64,000 nucleotides of DNA from positions 2,418,001 through 2,482,000 of the forward strand of contig NW_024609958.1 in NCBI RefSeq assembly GCF_016920785.2, read 5' to 3'. Of the stretch, positions 1 through 10,906 are shown piece by piece (the first letter of the stretch is position 1; every line of letters begins with the position of its first letter). Under the pieces are notes generated by a model, which searched no databases, was not told where the DNA came from, and saw only the letters and a list, made by a program, of their open reading frames with translations. Source of the stretch: Ixodes scapularis. Taxonomy: Eukaryota; Arthropoda; Arachnida; Ixodida; Ixodidae. The position numbers and the translations under genes are program-made.

Positions 1-2083
1 TAAATGTTCAATATATTTGTTGCTTTTTCGTGGTTTTTTAGGGAGGTGAATTTTCGCAATGGAAGGTTGGTTGCGTTCCAGGGCTCCGGGCTAGAAGAGA
101 TATACTCAAGGGAAAACAACATTTGTCGACTGCCAAGCGCGTCTCGCAAGTGCAAGACAGCATGGATTGCATTGCTGGCGTTGTTAACAATGCGATATGC
201 AGTACTTAGTCATCAAGATTTGCGACATTCGCCTCAAGGTTAAAACAGCTTTTTTTATTGTTACGCTCACTCTTGGAAGTCAGAGTTTTTTTAACAAAGA
301 TAAAAATTCTATATTGTTTCAATTGTGTAATGTTGCGCAGTCGCACACGCTTCTTGAACTCAGGCAAGTGCTTTTGCAAACTCCGAGTACCGACCGCTCC
401 AAGCATGCTGCGTTTTCTTTCTTTTTTTTTTTTTTTTTATGCAATTGATGTCAATTCGTTCCTTTTTTTCTTTTATTTTCAAGGCCCGGAGGCAACAATC
501 AGAACACATGTATAGCCGGACCACGACTGTAAGTAAGGCCGTCCGAAGACCGAAACGGGACGTGAACATGACCACCACTAATTTGTTTGCAAACATTTTG
601 AGAGGGTCAAATAAATACAAAAATCGAGAACTTCTACTGCAAACCGTGATGCCTCTTTCTGTTTGCGCACATCTGCTACCGTCAAAGTTGGAGAATTGTA
701 ATTAACGGATCTGCGTATACCCACTCATACTGTTATGAGTAACCGAGCGTTTTACACTCCCATCAATATACTGTCGCCCTTTTATTTCTGTGGAACCCCA
801 GAATAATAATTTTGAGGAGAGTTGCTTTTGACTAGAAATAAGCTTTCTTGTGCAATTTCTTGTTTGGTTTGTTGCTGAGGCCCAGTTATTCTCGATATTC
901 TAGGATTTCTGCACTAGGAAAGGACTTCAATATTACTTCTCTCTACATAGCTTTGAGAAAAAAAGGTTAATTCCGAATTCCAGTAATAAATATTCATATA
1001 TTTACCTTTGTGATATGTGTCCTGTTCCCGTCCTTTTTATGTTGCCTTCCTTTCCCAGCACGCTCCACTTGGTCGACCCAGGAATATTCTAGTGCCTAGG
1101 ATGACGTGTGTCTCACATGATGCGCGCTCCGTGGAGCAAAGTGGCGGATTCCTCCTTCGTGTGGATACACCATTACAAGCTTACGAATACCGCCAACCAC
1201 TGTTGTGGAAACACGCAAGACACGTGCACGAGGGCCGCTCGAAACACGGGCCTCTTGCACTGACGCATTTGACGCTACTTGCAAGACAAACGCCAACACA
1301 TCAAGGGAATTCACTGCACACTTCTAACATACATATTGCTAAATGGACCTTTTCCACATACCGACGGCACCAGGCGGTGGCTGCACGAACTAAAAATCGT
1401 GGAAGTGACCTACCTGCGCTACCAATCGATAATGGGAGCTACGCTACCAGTTTCTTCGCTCTCAGAGCAGCGGCACCTGCCCAACGCGACTTTAAAGAGG
1501 GGCATCCGTGGCGTCCACCCAAACGTCGTGTTTTCCTTTCCGTCGACGTTCTTTTTTTGTGTAACACAATTATATATATGCTACAGTTACGTGTTCTACT
1601 CACTGATATACAGCCTCCTTCCGAATGTCCTCGATTTTTCGTTCCGACTTCCGCCGCTTGGCATCGGGCGCTCGCGCGTGCGCAGAACGCTTCTCGGAAA
1701 AGGTCCATTACCCAGGCCTAAAGGAGATTGCAGAGAATAGCGTTCCACGCGCTGCACGTGCTGGCGTCAGCAGTAGTAACTTTTATAAAGCAAATGCCTA
1801 AAATAAATGGCATCTTGCATGCACCCGCGTTCGTCAACGCTTTATCGTGGTTATTTACTTCGCGTGGAACACCATTCACTGCATTATTCTTGATGCTTTT
1901 TTAATTTAGCACTAGGTCTATTCACACCATCTGGTGATCTTTCTGAATTCCCCTCAGGAGAGAAGAATCAAACGTTTTAGGACACACGTTCTTCTTTCTG
2001 TTTAAGACTATACTGTGGCATTTGACAACACCACAATGCCTGGTGCCTTGCCCTTTTGCCTTCGGTACCTTATATTAGAGAGC
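1..2083. other. Gene-free stretch
   Basis: I see no coding gene, RNA gene or clear mobile element here. The stretch has T-rich runs (about 415-438 and 461-475). Open frames exist, one of them 234 codons at 1,017-1,721, but it overlaps other frames of similar length and shows no domain, signal peptide or codon signature that I recognise. Confidence 0.5.
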
Positions 2084-2101
2084 GCGAAACCAGCACTTCC
2101 T

Positions 2102-2275
2102 AGACTCTGTTTCATACTTAGCGTGCAACGCTGTCAAAGCTATTGGCGCGAGCGTGGGTCTTAATCTCGTTGATCATTTGCACGCGTTCTCGCGCAAACA
2201 AAACCATAGATGAAGCCACGCGCTCGCGCCAGTAGCTGTGACAGCGTTGCACAGTAAGTATGAAACAGAGTATAG
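2102..2275. repeat. Foldback repeat, about 58-bp arms
   Basis: The arm at 2,102-2,158 returns as its reverse complement at 2,215-2,275; shared blocks include CTCTGTTTCATACTTA, GCAACGCTGTCA and GGCGCGAGCG. The loop is about 56 bp. It abuts a second foldback on its right. This looks like a small non-autonomous inverted-repeat element or a remnant of one. No coding content. Confidence 0.7.
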
Positions 2276-2449
2276 ACAGCTTCCACGCCTGCCCGTCACG
2301 TTAAATGACGTCACGTCCGGGAGGCCTGCACGGGCACTGATTGGATGCGAGTGTCGCGTCAGAGTTCGCATGGGGCTTGTTTCCTATCATAGGCCACCGG
2401 GACGTGACGTCATGTAACGTGACGCGCAGGCATGAAAGGTGTCTAAGAG
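2271..2449. repeat. Second foldback repeat carrying TGACGTCA in both arms
   Basis: The arm at 2,271-2,326 pairs with the reverse complement of 2,392-2,449 (shared GCGTCACGTTA / ATGACGTCACGTCC blocks). Each arm holds the palindromic octamer TGACGTCA (2,306 and 2,405). It shares its left border with the foldback before it, so the two may be parts of one compound element. Confidence 0.7.
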
Positions 2450-2473
2450 GTGCTGGCGAAGACGGCTCTCGTC

Positions 2474-2805
2474 TTTGAAAGGTGCCTTCAGGAGGTTTCT
2501 GAGATTGCCTGAATGTGGCGAAAACTCACTCTGTTGACTCTAAGCATCCTAGAAACCCATAAATCATAACGATTCGCGGCCGATTTTCCTAATAAAAATT
2601 CAATCAAAGATTGAAAACACCGATGTCGTCTTCGGTGACGGAAGGAGCATGGTTCCAGCAGCCATGACGACATGCGACAAATGAAAAAGCGACATTACGT
2701 TGTAATTGCAAACGTTGTTGATACAAAATGTGTACGCTTTTGTAGGCGATAAAAACAAGTAAGAATAGTCGAAAAGTGTTCATTTTTTTCGCGGAGAGAC
2801 AACAT
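2474..2805 (+). mobile_element. Single arm of a TTAA-type MITE family
   Basis: Starts AAAGGTGCCTTCAGGAGG and continues GTTTCTGAGAT, AACTCACT, CTCTAAGCATCC. It aligns along about 330 bp with the right arm of the complete element at 43,768-44,502 read in reverse, including the inner blocks GCAAACG, CAAAATSTGTAYGC and GCTTTTGTA. The expected second arm is missing, so this is a half element or a deletion product. The left border TTTGA is one base from TTAA-like. Confidence 0.65.
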
Positions 2806-2810
2806 AATAG

Positions 2811-3600
2811 AGCAATATTTATCTAAAAAACAACGCAATATGCTATTGTTTTTTTGTTTTTATTTTTTCCTGAGGGACTGATTTTTCCTGCCCTCAGCTC
2901 GCGTGTGCGCGTGTGCTCGGTTGAGTCGTATTCCAGGCTGTATTGCAATTTGCAACGAGCCGCTCGCATTCGAAATATTGCCACGCGCGCCTCCGGGCAA
3001 GCGCGTCCGTTGCCGAGCGGTACCCGTACCGGATGAGCTCTCTGTCCTTTTCCAAAAGCGCTGGAACATGTTATCCTTTATTGCACTTTTATGCACTACA
3101 GCGTGCGGTAATAAGAGTGGATCTGTATGTTTCATGGCGAAGTGCGATCTTCCTTGAGTATGGGTCACGCGAAGAAGGTGATAGAGCTTTTGAGGTTCTG
3201 ACAACCTAGGCCTTGATGCACTGTGGCGGTCAAGGACGGATCACCTCATTCTTGTCGAAGGAGGGAAACCTGCGTGGAGGCATTTTTTATATTTTTTTCT
3301 AATGCCGGTTCACTCGTAGCGGCTACAGCGCATGAGGGTCTAGAGTGTTGGGAGACTCTGAAGGCTCGGCTTGAAATGCGTGGGTTATGCAACACCAATG
3401 AGTGAGGACTGCCAGTTGCTTACTGGAGTTTTGTTCCCGTATGGTCCCGAGTGTTGGTTTTGTTTGGATTTGTAGACTGTAGATATTGTATTGTTTCCCT
3501 TTGTTTTTTTTTTTTGTTTTTTTTGAAAGCTTGCATTGTATGTCGTACAGTCTCCGGGTATTTTTGACATTATGCATTAAAAAAAAACGTGTTTTCATAA
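2811..3600. other. Gene-free stretch
   Basis: No gene recognised. Holds A/T-rich runs (3,508-3,530, 3,579-3,590). Short overlapping open frames at 2,854-3,209 occur on both strands and show no domain. Confidence 0.5.
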
Positions 3601-3616
3601 AAATAAGAAACAAAAA

Positions 3617-3690
3617 GGGGGTGGCCGAACTCTTATCGTGCTTGGCTCCCATGAAAAGTGCCCAGGTTCGATTCCTGGGAACGGACGTAG
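3617..3690 (+). repeat. tRNA-like sequence, probably head of a tRNA-derived SINE
   Basis: GTGGCCGAACTCTTATCG resembles a box A of a serine-type tRNA, and CAGGTTCGATTCCTGG (3,662-3,677) is a perfect T-arm with a box B core. No acceptor stem closes the ends and the D and anticodon arms pair poorly, so it is not a working tRNA. tRNA-derived SINEs (the Ruka family) are known from ixodid ticks. I infer a SINE head here; the body would run rightward to about 3,820. Confidence 0.5.
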
Positions 3691-3879
3691 TACCATTTTG
3701 TTATTTGTAGATGGCACGTTCAGGTAAATGCGAAAACACATGGCCGGCTTTCTCATCCCGAGGCTGCGGCCGCGGTTGCGGTCAAGAGGGGTTTTTATGT
3801 CACGCGACATGCTTCATGGGGACATGAAAGTACCTAGCGTCCCTGCCAAATGGCAGGGAAAAGGAAGAATAATATTTTA

Positions 3880-4080
3880 TTACAGCGGAGCTGTTAAGGG
3901 CTAGTTTCCGTGGTTTCGTGTCCGTGGTCAAATAACTTACCACACAACCCTTTGGACAGCTACCGCCATCTGTCAACGACGACGGCAAGCAGACAACCGG
4001 CTTGCCAGTTGTCTGCTTGCCGCCATCGCTCATAGATGGCGGCACATAGTACAACCCCACTGCTCTTCCTTCTTCACCAA
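3880..4080. repeat. Dispersed foldback repeat R1, copy 1
   Basis: Contains TACAGCGGAGCTG, AAGGGCTAGTTTCC, then CACAACCCTTTGGACAGC and a 15-bp hairpin (3,983-4,022: CGGCAAGCAGACAAC with loop of 10). The same blocks recur at 58,700-58,830 (the first two inverted there) and GGCGGCAAGCGGACAACCGG at 53,113-53,132. A dispersed element with internal symmetry is the simplest reading. Confidence 0.6.
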
Positions 4081-4638
4081 ATTGAAAAGGCTGAAAGTTT
4101 TTTTGTTTTTTTTTCAGCACTGTCAGTGGGGTGACGGGTGCAGACGCCTCATCCACCGCCGTCCTAGAAGACGGCCGAGATCCCCTGGACCTCGGCGGCT
4201 TCTTCGGCTAGCCGGGAGGTATCTGAGCTGATCATTGGGGCCTCCCACTGCTCGCGGTGTTCGATTTTGCGGCCATCGATGGCGGTGCCGCCCAAGAGCA
4301 TGCCCGTAGACATCTGGCAGATCCGCCCTATTCTTACAAATTTTGCACGTATTTTCAAATTGCCCCTTTAGAGCCAATACCATCCTTCATGAAACGTCAT
4401 CAGAGTCGGATGGCGCTAACTCGGCTATTGGGCCCGAGCCCAACCTTCGATGCGGTGATTGGACACGAGCCCTAGCCGAATACTGACACAGCACTCGTGC
4501 TCAATCTCAAGCCTCGATCGATCTGACTGTGATGAAGGTGCAGAGGTCTTCTCTCCTAGTGGTGTTGGTAGAACCGGCTACAGGACGCTGGGTTTGGGTA
4601 CATGGGTTTGCTGGAGGCGCCAGGCAACTGCCTGCTCC

Positions 4639-5094
4639 TTAGTTATTGAGGAGGAGCCGGTGAGTGCGCAAAGCCCGTCCCAGCCGACAGTGATTCGTAA
4701 TTTCTCGATAAGTGACTACGCGGTCGCCTCGCCTTCCCGGTTGGGCGGGCTCAGTGGCTTGGCGTGTAAGACCTCGAGCTACTGTGTGAGCCGCCTCGTT
4801 GCCTCGGAGCGTGGAGTGCGCGGGTGACCAAATAATTTGGATCGTCCCGTGTGGCCGCTGTTGGTAATGGTCACCGCAAGTTCTTAAACTTTTCTGGGCC
4901 TTTGACGAGATGCGCCCCTTTTCGAAATTGTGGATGGCGATCTTTGAGTCGCTTATAATAATTTTAGCTTTGGTGGAGGCCACCGCTCGTGCAATGGCCA
5001 CCTCCTCGCTGCCTTGGGGTTGTCCCTCGCCATGGTCCCGCTTACGAGGCGCTCTTCGCCCGCGCCTACCACTTCGACGAACATTCCCTTGCAA
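4639..5094 (-). pseudogene. RNase H remnant of the I-type LINE
   Basis: The open minus-strand frame carries IIISDSKIAIHNF, matching the third acidic block of LINE RNase H, and IIWSPAHSTLRGNEAAH, matching the histidine and final acidic block. The last expected Asp (NE-A-D) is His here. The first two acidic blocks lie upstream in another frame. A broken domain, not a functional gene. Confidence 0.7.
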
Positions 5095-5314
5095 TTTCGT
5101 TATTCCACGGCATCTACGTAGACCACGTCTTCTAAGTCTTGTCTCTTCGCTCGATGTTGCGAGCTCTTGCCTCCGGCCGTCTGTAATTATGATATTCCGG
5201 TTGCATATTCTTGGGCAGTGGACGAATTTTGAGTTCCCTCCTGAAACTCTTTAGTATGCCTCCCTTAGCTCCGTGTTGTGATTCGTAGTGGATGTTAAGT
5301 TTGTTTAGAATGTG

Positions 5315-6055
5315 TCAAGCCATGGGCCTCTGCGCTAGTCTGTCATATTGTGCAACGGTGTGCGCTTGTACGATTTTATCTAAAGTGTTATGTATCTCTA
5401 ACTCTAAAGGCTTGTCGTTGGGTGTTGTGATGGGGACGCCGATTGCTTGCTTGCAAGCCTTCCGCATCAGTCCTTCAATTTCGAGCTTTTCGGCGGTCCC
5501 GAATTTTAGATACGGCTCCACATAGACGACTCAGCTAATGATGACGGTCTACACTATGCGAATTAGGCCGGCCTCCCTTTCACCGTAACGTCTATTGGCA
5601 ATTAATTCTTTTGATCAGCCGAATTGTTTGTTGTATGCTAGGTCCCAGCGCCTCTAGTGTATCTTTGATTCTGCCTCCGCGTGCACCTGGAGTCCTAGTA
5701 CCTTGACTTGTTCCATGACGGGTATCGGGCCCCTGCTCGCTTCTTTGGTAGTGCTCAGTGCCCCTCCGTACTGCTTTCTAGTGGTGGGATACACCAACAG
5801 GAGCTCTGATTTCTGCGACGAGCAACTGAGTTCCCTCTCCGTCGCGTAGCGCCTGAATGCCTCCACTGCTCGCTATAGCATTTCTTCTATTTGAGCATCA
5901 CTGCCGCTTGTCACCCATAGAGTAACATCGTCAGCGTAGAGACTGTAGTTGAGGGCGTTGATCTATTCTAAGATTTTCGATAAGCCATGATCGCAACATT
6001 GAACAGAAAAGGGGACATTGCTGAACCCTGCGGTGTGCTTTTGGGCCTAGCTCTA
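5315..6055 (-). pseudogene. RT remnant of the I-type LINE
   Basis: Minus-strand residues STPQGSAMSPFLFNVAI (RT motif around the PQG loop, near 6,040-5,995) and NYSLYADDVTLWV (the YADD catalytic motif, near 5,950-5,905) are plain. Downstream are FRRYATERELSCSSQKSE and VLGLQVHAEA, the usual post-YADD segment. Frameshifts separate the blocks and stops occur between them. It cannot encode an active enzyme as it stands. Confidence 0.8.
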
Positions 6056-6095
6056 TCTCTCACACTCTTTAAAAAAAAAAAGGGTACTGCAGTGC

Positions 6096-6490
6096 CCTCC
6101 TTAAGGGGGTAACCGACTTCCACACAGGGAAACCCCTTTTGGAGGGAACGTTACCTCATCAACGAGGGTGCAAACTTAGCCCCTGGGTTAGAGTGCAACA
6201 CTGCTTCCTTTTGGAGGGAACCTTAGTTCCTTTTAGGGTTAAAAGTGCATCCTTTCAAGGTGAGCTTTTATTTCCTTTAGGAAAAACTTCATCCCCCTTG
6301 AGAGGTAAGACGACATATTTGAGGGGGCTGCTTTTACCTCCCTTTGGAGGCAACAGCACCTGCTATAGGGGGCTGGTTTTCGCTCCATAGAGAGGGAACA
6401 GTGGCCCCATTTTGGGGGAAATAGTACACGCCCCTATTTTCAACTTTTACCCCCTTATGGGGGGAACTGTGATCCACTTTGGGGTTAAAT
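6096..6490. repeat. Degenerate array of short CCCCTT/AAGGGG quasi-palindromes
   Basis: Short blocks such as CCTTTTGGAGGGAAC (twice, 6,136 and 6,208), CCCCCTTATGGGGGGAAC and CCATTTTGGGGGAAA recur at irregular spacing of roughly 25-40 bp. Each pairs a C-run with a G-run around an A/T core. Period and copy number are too ragged to state exactly. Confidence 0.55.
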
Positions 6491-6491
6491 G

Positions 6492-6615
6492 TACACGATG
6501 AGGAAAACAGCTCAAAAAACGTGGACTACGAAGAACAAATACGACAGGACAGTGCTGTCCTGTCGTGTTTATTTTTCGTAGTCCGCACTTTCTGAGCTGT
6601 TTTCCCCATCATGTA
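6492..6615. repeat. 124-bp near-perfect palindrome
   Basis: The two halves meet at 6,553/6,554 in AGGACAGTGCTGTCCT. Outer blocks AAAACAGCTCA, GGACTACGAAG and their reverse complements CTTCGTAGTCC-like, TGAGCTGTTTT pair across the centre. There is no spacer at the centre, so this could extrude a cruciform. Similar CGACAGGACAG blocks occur in arthropod retroelement ends, but I cannot assign it. Confidence 0.8.
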
Positions 6616-8429
6616 TAACACCAACAAACTGGCCCAGTACACCACCTTATTACAGGTTAAGTGCACACTTGGAATATCTTTTACCCTCTAAAGGAAGGTA
6701 CTATGGCCTTTTGTGGGTGTTTACATGCTCCAATGTTGGGCTTTATTATACACTCTAAGGAAAAAGGTAGTCATATGTGACTATTTTTGAGGTGGTAAAA
6801 AGTTGTCCCAAATATAACGACCCCCAGGGTAAAAATGTCGAAACCACACGCAGTCAAAAAGCAGGTAGTCATGTTTGACCACCCCCTAAAGCAACATGGC
6901 GGCCGGTTAGCGAGGCTCGAATTCCCCGGTGAGGCCTAGTGAAGAGCACGGCTTTTCGGCAGAGTGAGAGAAAAGAGCGCATACGTCTATTCGACGTATT
7001 CCAAGCGCCTTCAGACGCTCTAAACGTCCGTCCGCAGACACCAATATCCTGTGAAAACGGCAGTGTGTGTGACGGAATTGCTGCAATTTCCCCCGACGGC
7101 ATCTCACTAGATTGACTATTTTTACCACCGGCAGAGAACGCTAAAAAAAAAAAATCGTTACACGAGGAATGGGCATGCTGACTTTATTGAACACAACGTA
7201 TGCTTGTCGTATGCGGTGATGAATCACTGGGTGCCTTCGTCCACACCGACGAGAGGCGTTCAACTCGCACCAACGCTACCGCTATTTTCTTTTTCTTTTC
7301 TAGTTTGGGTTTACCTTTATCGGCGTGGCTATCCATTTGTGCGGGTGTGTGCCTGCACTTCGCAGCTCTTGGACAGAAAAGGAGCATTTAGGTGGCTCAG
7401 TGGCACAATTATTACGATTGTTATCGAAATGAGAAGCAGGACGTAGGAAGGCTTCTGGATCGCAGGCCAGGCAGGCCAGCGTTTGTAATTCAGTAGCTAC
7501 AGGACTGCTCGACACTTAGCTTATGGAATCAAGTGGCAGCTTGCGCCAGCTAGGAAGTATAGTAGTAACCACTAGATGGCACAAAAAATACTACCTACTA
7601 CACATACAAGAACACACACACACACACATTGCAACAGTGCAGCATGGCACAAACAACTCCCACAAAACGACTTTACCGACCCGATTCGTATATATGCACT
7701 ACCATATTCTGACAAGGATTAGGCAAGTGACTGCCACTGTTTACTAGATGAATACAAAAAGTGCTTGCAAGTATTATTGGTATACAAGTGGTCTATGTGT
7801 TTAAATTGGCAGGCTGGACACCTCTCTTAATCTAGCGCTTCGAAGGGCAACATAATGTGATAGCGATCGGCTAAAGTAACACCACACGCCATGCTCCCGA
7901 TCAGTTTCGGTTTCAGATTCATGCAGTGATAAGCTTACTTAGGTAATGTTGCCTCGCGCTCGTTCCGCGCGTGCAACAGCAGCAAACGTTACAACAATAT
8001 TTGCATTCCTGGACAGTAATCGGCTAAAGGTAACATAATTCGTAGTCTTGTGTTGTTCAATTCGTTCTTTTTTCCCTTTATTGTAGCAGGCAAACGCTGG
8101 CGGCACATTTTCCCGTGTTGGTCGAGTGACCGATGAGTCGCTCTACTCGCTCTATACTTTAGAAACCCCAAAATTAAACTCATGTAAAAAAAAGCAAAAA
8201 AACTATTGGGGTACAATTATATATATATTTATAAAGTACCATTGCCGAGATTATTTTTTATGTGCTGCATTTGGAGAACATATACACCCTATAAAAATAT
8301 TTTAAATATTTTATTTTTGTGATGACAACAAAAGGTTGGCACTTCCCAAGCACAGGGACACTTCATATAAACAATGTATTAAGCTTAAAACGTTAAGGAA
8401 TTACATCCAAAACTGTACTATATGTATAC

Positions 8430-8433
<4 letters not shown>
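6616..8433. other. Gene-free stretch
   Basis: No gene recognised. CACTCTAAGGAAAAAGG at 6,752 resembles the terminal repeat of the MITE at 37,795, and GTAGTCATATGTGACTA / GGTAGTCATGTTTGACCA are internal repeats near 6,770 and 6,865, so a decayed MITE may lie at 6,750-7,140. A short (CA)n run sits at 7,613-7,627. Confidence 0.45.

Positions 8434-8479
<46 letters not shown>
8434..8479. repeat. (TA)n microsatellite
   Basis: About 23 uninterrupted AT dinucleotides between TATACATATT and TTTAAAATGCC. Confidence 0.95.
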
Positions 8480-8481
<2 letters not shown>

Positions 8482-8857
8482 AAATGCCTATCATGGAGGC
8501 AAAGTGTTTAGGTGGCAATTGTTTGAATTCTTTTATTTTCCAAACCTGACATACAATTTTATATTGAAAAATATGTTCCTTTAAGGAATAATTAAACGTT
8601 TTAAAAAACCTTGTAGGGACTTTTGAATCATTGTTCAAATGTAAATCTCAAAAGAAGTTTTTTTCCAGCACTGGTCTATCAAACTATAATAATTATAGTA
8701 ATGATACTTTCTGAAGCCTGAAACAACCTTCCACCCTTCTTATTGGCTGGCACCTTTGAATATGAAACAAACCAATAAAATTACATGAAAACAGAGAACA
8801 TTTAACCAAAAAACAATGTTATGTATGCATTACAAAGATATTAAATAATCAAAATAT

Positions 8858-9225
8858 TGCCGCGCGCAGGGTCACGGACTTGTAGAAGATTCTTGTTTAT
8901 TCTTGCTGCGGACATACCTTCTATCGTTCATCCCTGATATTTGTTGTTCTAGAAAGTGCGTGTTCATTCTCGCCCCGAGCGCGCTACGCTCGAACCTTCT
9001 CCGCCGAATCTTCGAGATAGTGACTCACTATAGATAAGAGGCCACCCGCAACTTTGTCGAGTCAGTTTTCGCCCCAGCGTTCGACTCTGCTCTTTCGCCG
9101 ACTTCAACGCCCGCGACGCTCTACTGTTATCTTTTGTTCCCTTCTTTATTTTCGGCACAAGTTCGCCCGATTAAACGTTTAGTTTACTCAGTTATTTCAT
9201 ACCTCATCACTTGTCATTCGTGACA
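8858..9225 (+). mobile_element. Solo LTR, Ty3-type by style
   Basis: A 368-bp unit starts TGCCGCGCGCAGGGTCACGG and ends TCATTCGTGACA, so it has TG...CA termini, and it is bounded by ATAT on both sides (8,854-8,857 and 9,226-9,229), a 4-bp target duplication. Inside are a TATA-like CTATAGATAAG near 9,029 and an ATTAAA polyadenylation-type signal near 9,168, in the order expected for a plus-strand LTR. No internal domain follows, so recombination between two LTRs probably removed the body. Family assignment rests on size and style only. Confidence 0.6.
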
Positions 9226-9351
9226 ATATGCAACACCACAGTCATTTCACCATTCTAAAAAAAATCTGAATATACGTATAACACAAAAAGGGATATGATT
9301 TACACCAAGCCACTGGGCCATAAAACAGAAGTTTAACAATAGAAAAAAATA

Positions 9352-10280
9352 TGAGGGGGTACCCAAAAGTAACTGGAATAAATTCAGGAGGCTAGGCGTT
9401 CGTAGTACCAGCATCCGCCTCTGGCAGTGCTAAGCGGCATCCTTCCCGAGTTAGTTTGCCGACCGGTGTCGTCTGCTAAGGATCTAGCGGCGCATTGTGA
9501 ATTTTTCCCCCAAGCGCTTCAAAATTATTTCTCGTTTCTTGCAATGTCTGATTTGAAGGACCTTACACATTCACAAAACGATTTCCTTTCAAGACTTTTC
9601 ATACCAGCAAACAGAAAAGGGTCACATGGGGCGAGCGAGGTCCTGAGAACACGGGGGGTGGAGAAGTGGTGTCATGGCCATTTTTGCTAAAAAATTGCTG
9701 CACTGAAAGGGCTGTGTATGCTGGGGCATTGTTGTGATAGGACTATCATTCCCCCTTTCCCTCACATCGGGGTATATCTGCCTTCCTGAGTTTCTCAAGT
9801 GTTGCGAAATTCCCGGGTAAAACACCTGATTAACAGTTTCACCAGCAGGAAAAAACTCGGAGTGAACAACGCCCAAATTTGTCGATGTTTTAATCAGTTC
9901 AGGAGGTTGAGGGTCGCCCTGAAAGAGGTTGGTCGTCGATCAATAATTCACTGGCCTTAAAGCGAGAAAAGCACTCATAGACTTGAGATTTCTCATTAGC
10001 ATTTTCTTTGTAAGCTCTTTGAAACATTACCAGATTTTCGGGCAGTTTTTCTTAAAATGAAATTTCACGGCGGCATGCTGTTTCTTAATATCAGACATTG
10101 CAAAAAAAACAAAAGAAAAAAAACACGAGAAACGATTTTGAAGCGCTTGGAAAAAAAAATTCATAGCAGACAATGCCAGTCGGCAAACTCACTCGGTAAA
10201 CGCTGCTAGCTGAGGAAGCCGGTACTACAAACGGCCCTCCTTTCAGAAATTCATTCCGGTTATTTTTGCATTAAACCTAA
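9352..10280 (-). mobile_element. mariner derivative with long inverted arms
   Basis: The left end (TGAGGGGGTACCCAAAAGTAAC) and the right end read in reverse (TTAGG...CAAAAATAACCGGAAT) are flanked by TA. About 205 bp at each end pair with each other: GTTTGCCGACYGG, CAAGCGCTTCAAAAT and GCAATGTCTGAT appear in both arms, so even the transposase start region is duplicated in inverted form. The centre holds transposase remnants on the minus strand. Length 929 bp against about 1.3 kb for a full mariner. Confidence 0.75.
9600..10098 (-). pseudogene. mariner transposase remnant
   Basis: From the ATG at 10,098 the minus strand reads a mariner-like N-terminus (MSDIKKQHAAVKFHF), then after frame shifts YECFSRF and a GRPSTS linker, then a jump to HSEFFPAGETVNQVFY and a block equivalent to the family's H-D-N-A-P-A-H catalytic signature, here HNNAPAYTALSVQQF. 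The region between the helix-turn-helix half and the second catalytic block is deleted, the second catalytic Asp is Asn, and frames shift. Dead. Confidence 0.75.
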
Positions 10281-10356
10281 TATAATTTACTGTGCCAAAA
10301 GCTTTCGATATATGCCATGTTTAAAAAAAAAAAAAAGATGGCAACAAGTCAAATAG

Positions 10357-10906
10357 GTTCAATAGACCTTATGTAAAATTCCTTGGTGATCTGACAACAC
10401 TGAGAGCGTCGCCATTTTAACGTTGGCAAGCGTCGTCGGTACCAAAGCACGGTGGAGGCTTCGGAGTGAGCCGTATACGGGCAGTGTGCGCAGCAACTGT
10501 GTTTTCCACCTTCTGACCATGAAATGTGGACGAACAGTTTAAACAACCTACCGCAACTGTCTGATGAAACTTTAGGGGGCCTCTGCACGCTGGCAACAAC
10601 CTCGTCGAAGCAGTGCAGCAACTCCTACGCTTTCACTGTGGAAGCTTACACACTGCGGGTTGTCGCCAGCGTGTGCATAGGCCTTCGAACGTTTCGTCAG
10701 ACAGTTGCAGTAAGTTGCTTAAACTGTTCGTCCACGTTCGAGGGTCGGAAGGTGAAAAACACAGCTGCCGCGCCATCGCACACTGTCCGTACGGTTGTAT
10801 CCATGCCTCCACTGCGCTTCCGTACCGACTACGCTTGCTAACATTAAAATACCGACGCTCTCAGTGTTGTTAGACTAACAAACAATTTCGCATCAGGTTT
10901 ATTGAG
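10357..10906. mobile_element. 550-bp foldback element, about 246-bp arms
   Basis: The left arm 10,357-10,602 and the right arm 10,657-10,906 are inverted copies around a 54-bp loop; shared blocks include CAACACTGAGAGCGTCG, GTGGACGAACAGTTTAA and CAACTGTCTGA. Open frames of about 90-105 codons in the arms are by-products of the inverted structure. This is a MITE-like foldback of unknown family; the exact termini and target duplication are not clear. Confidence 0.8.

Larger units (their letters stand above)
4105..6055 (-). mobile_element. Decayed I-type LINE, 5' truncated
   Basis: Read on the minus strand this stretch gives, in order, an RT core, the post-RT region, an RNase H domain and a short C-terminal tail (residues like EQWEAPM and AEEAAEVQGISAVF) ending in a stop near 4,165. 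It begins inside the RT around 6,055, so the ORF1 and endonuclease are absent. Reading frames shift several times and stops are scattered, so it is old. RT plus RNase H in one polypeptide is the mark of the I superclade of LINEs. Confidence 0.8.

Noticed and set aside
1017..1721. 234-codon open frame on the plus strand
   Set aside because: Overlaps other long frames on both strands, shows no domain or codon pattern, and lies in GC-rich sequence where long chance frames occur.
3617..3690. Functional tRNA gene
   Set aside because: Boxes A and B are present but the acceptor and anticodon stems do not form, so a SINE head is more likely.
10357..10906. Gene encoded in the foldback arms
   Set aside because: The mirrored frames on both strands are a by-product of the inverted arms.
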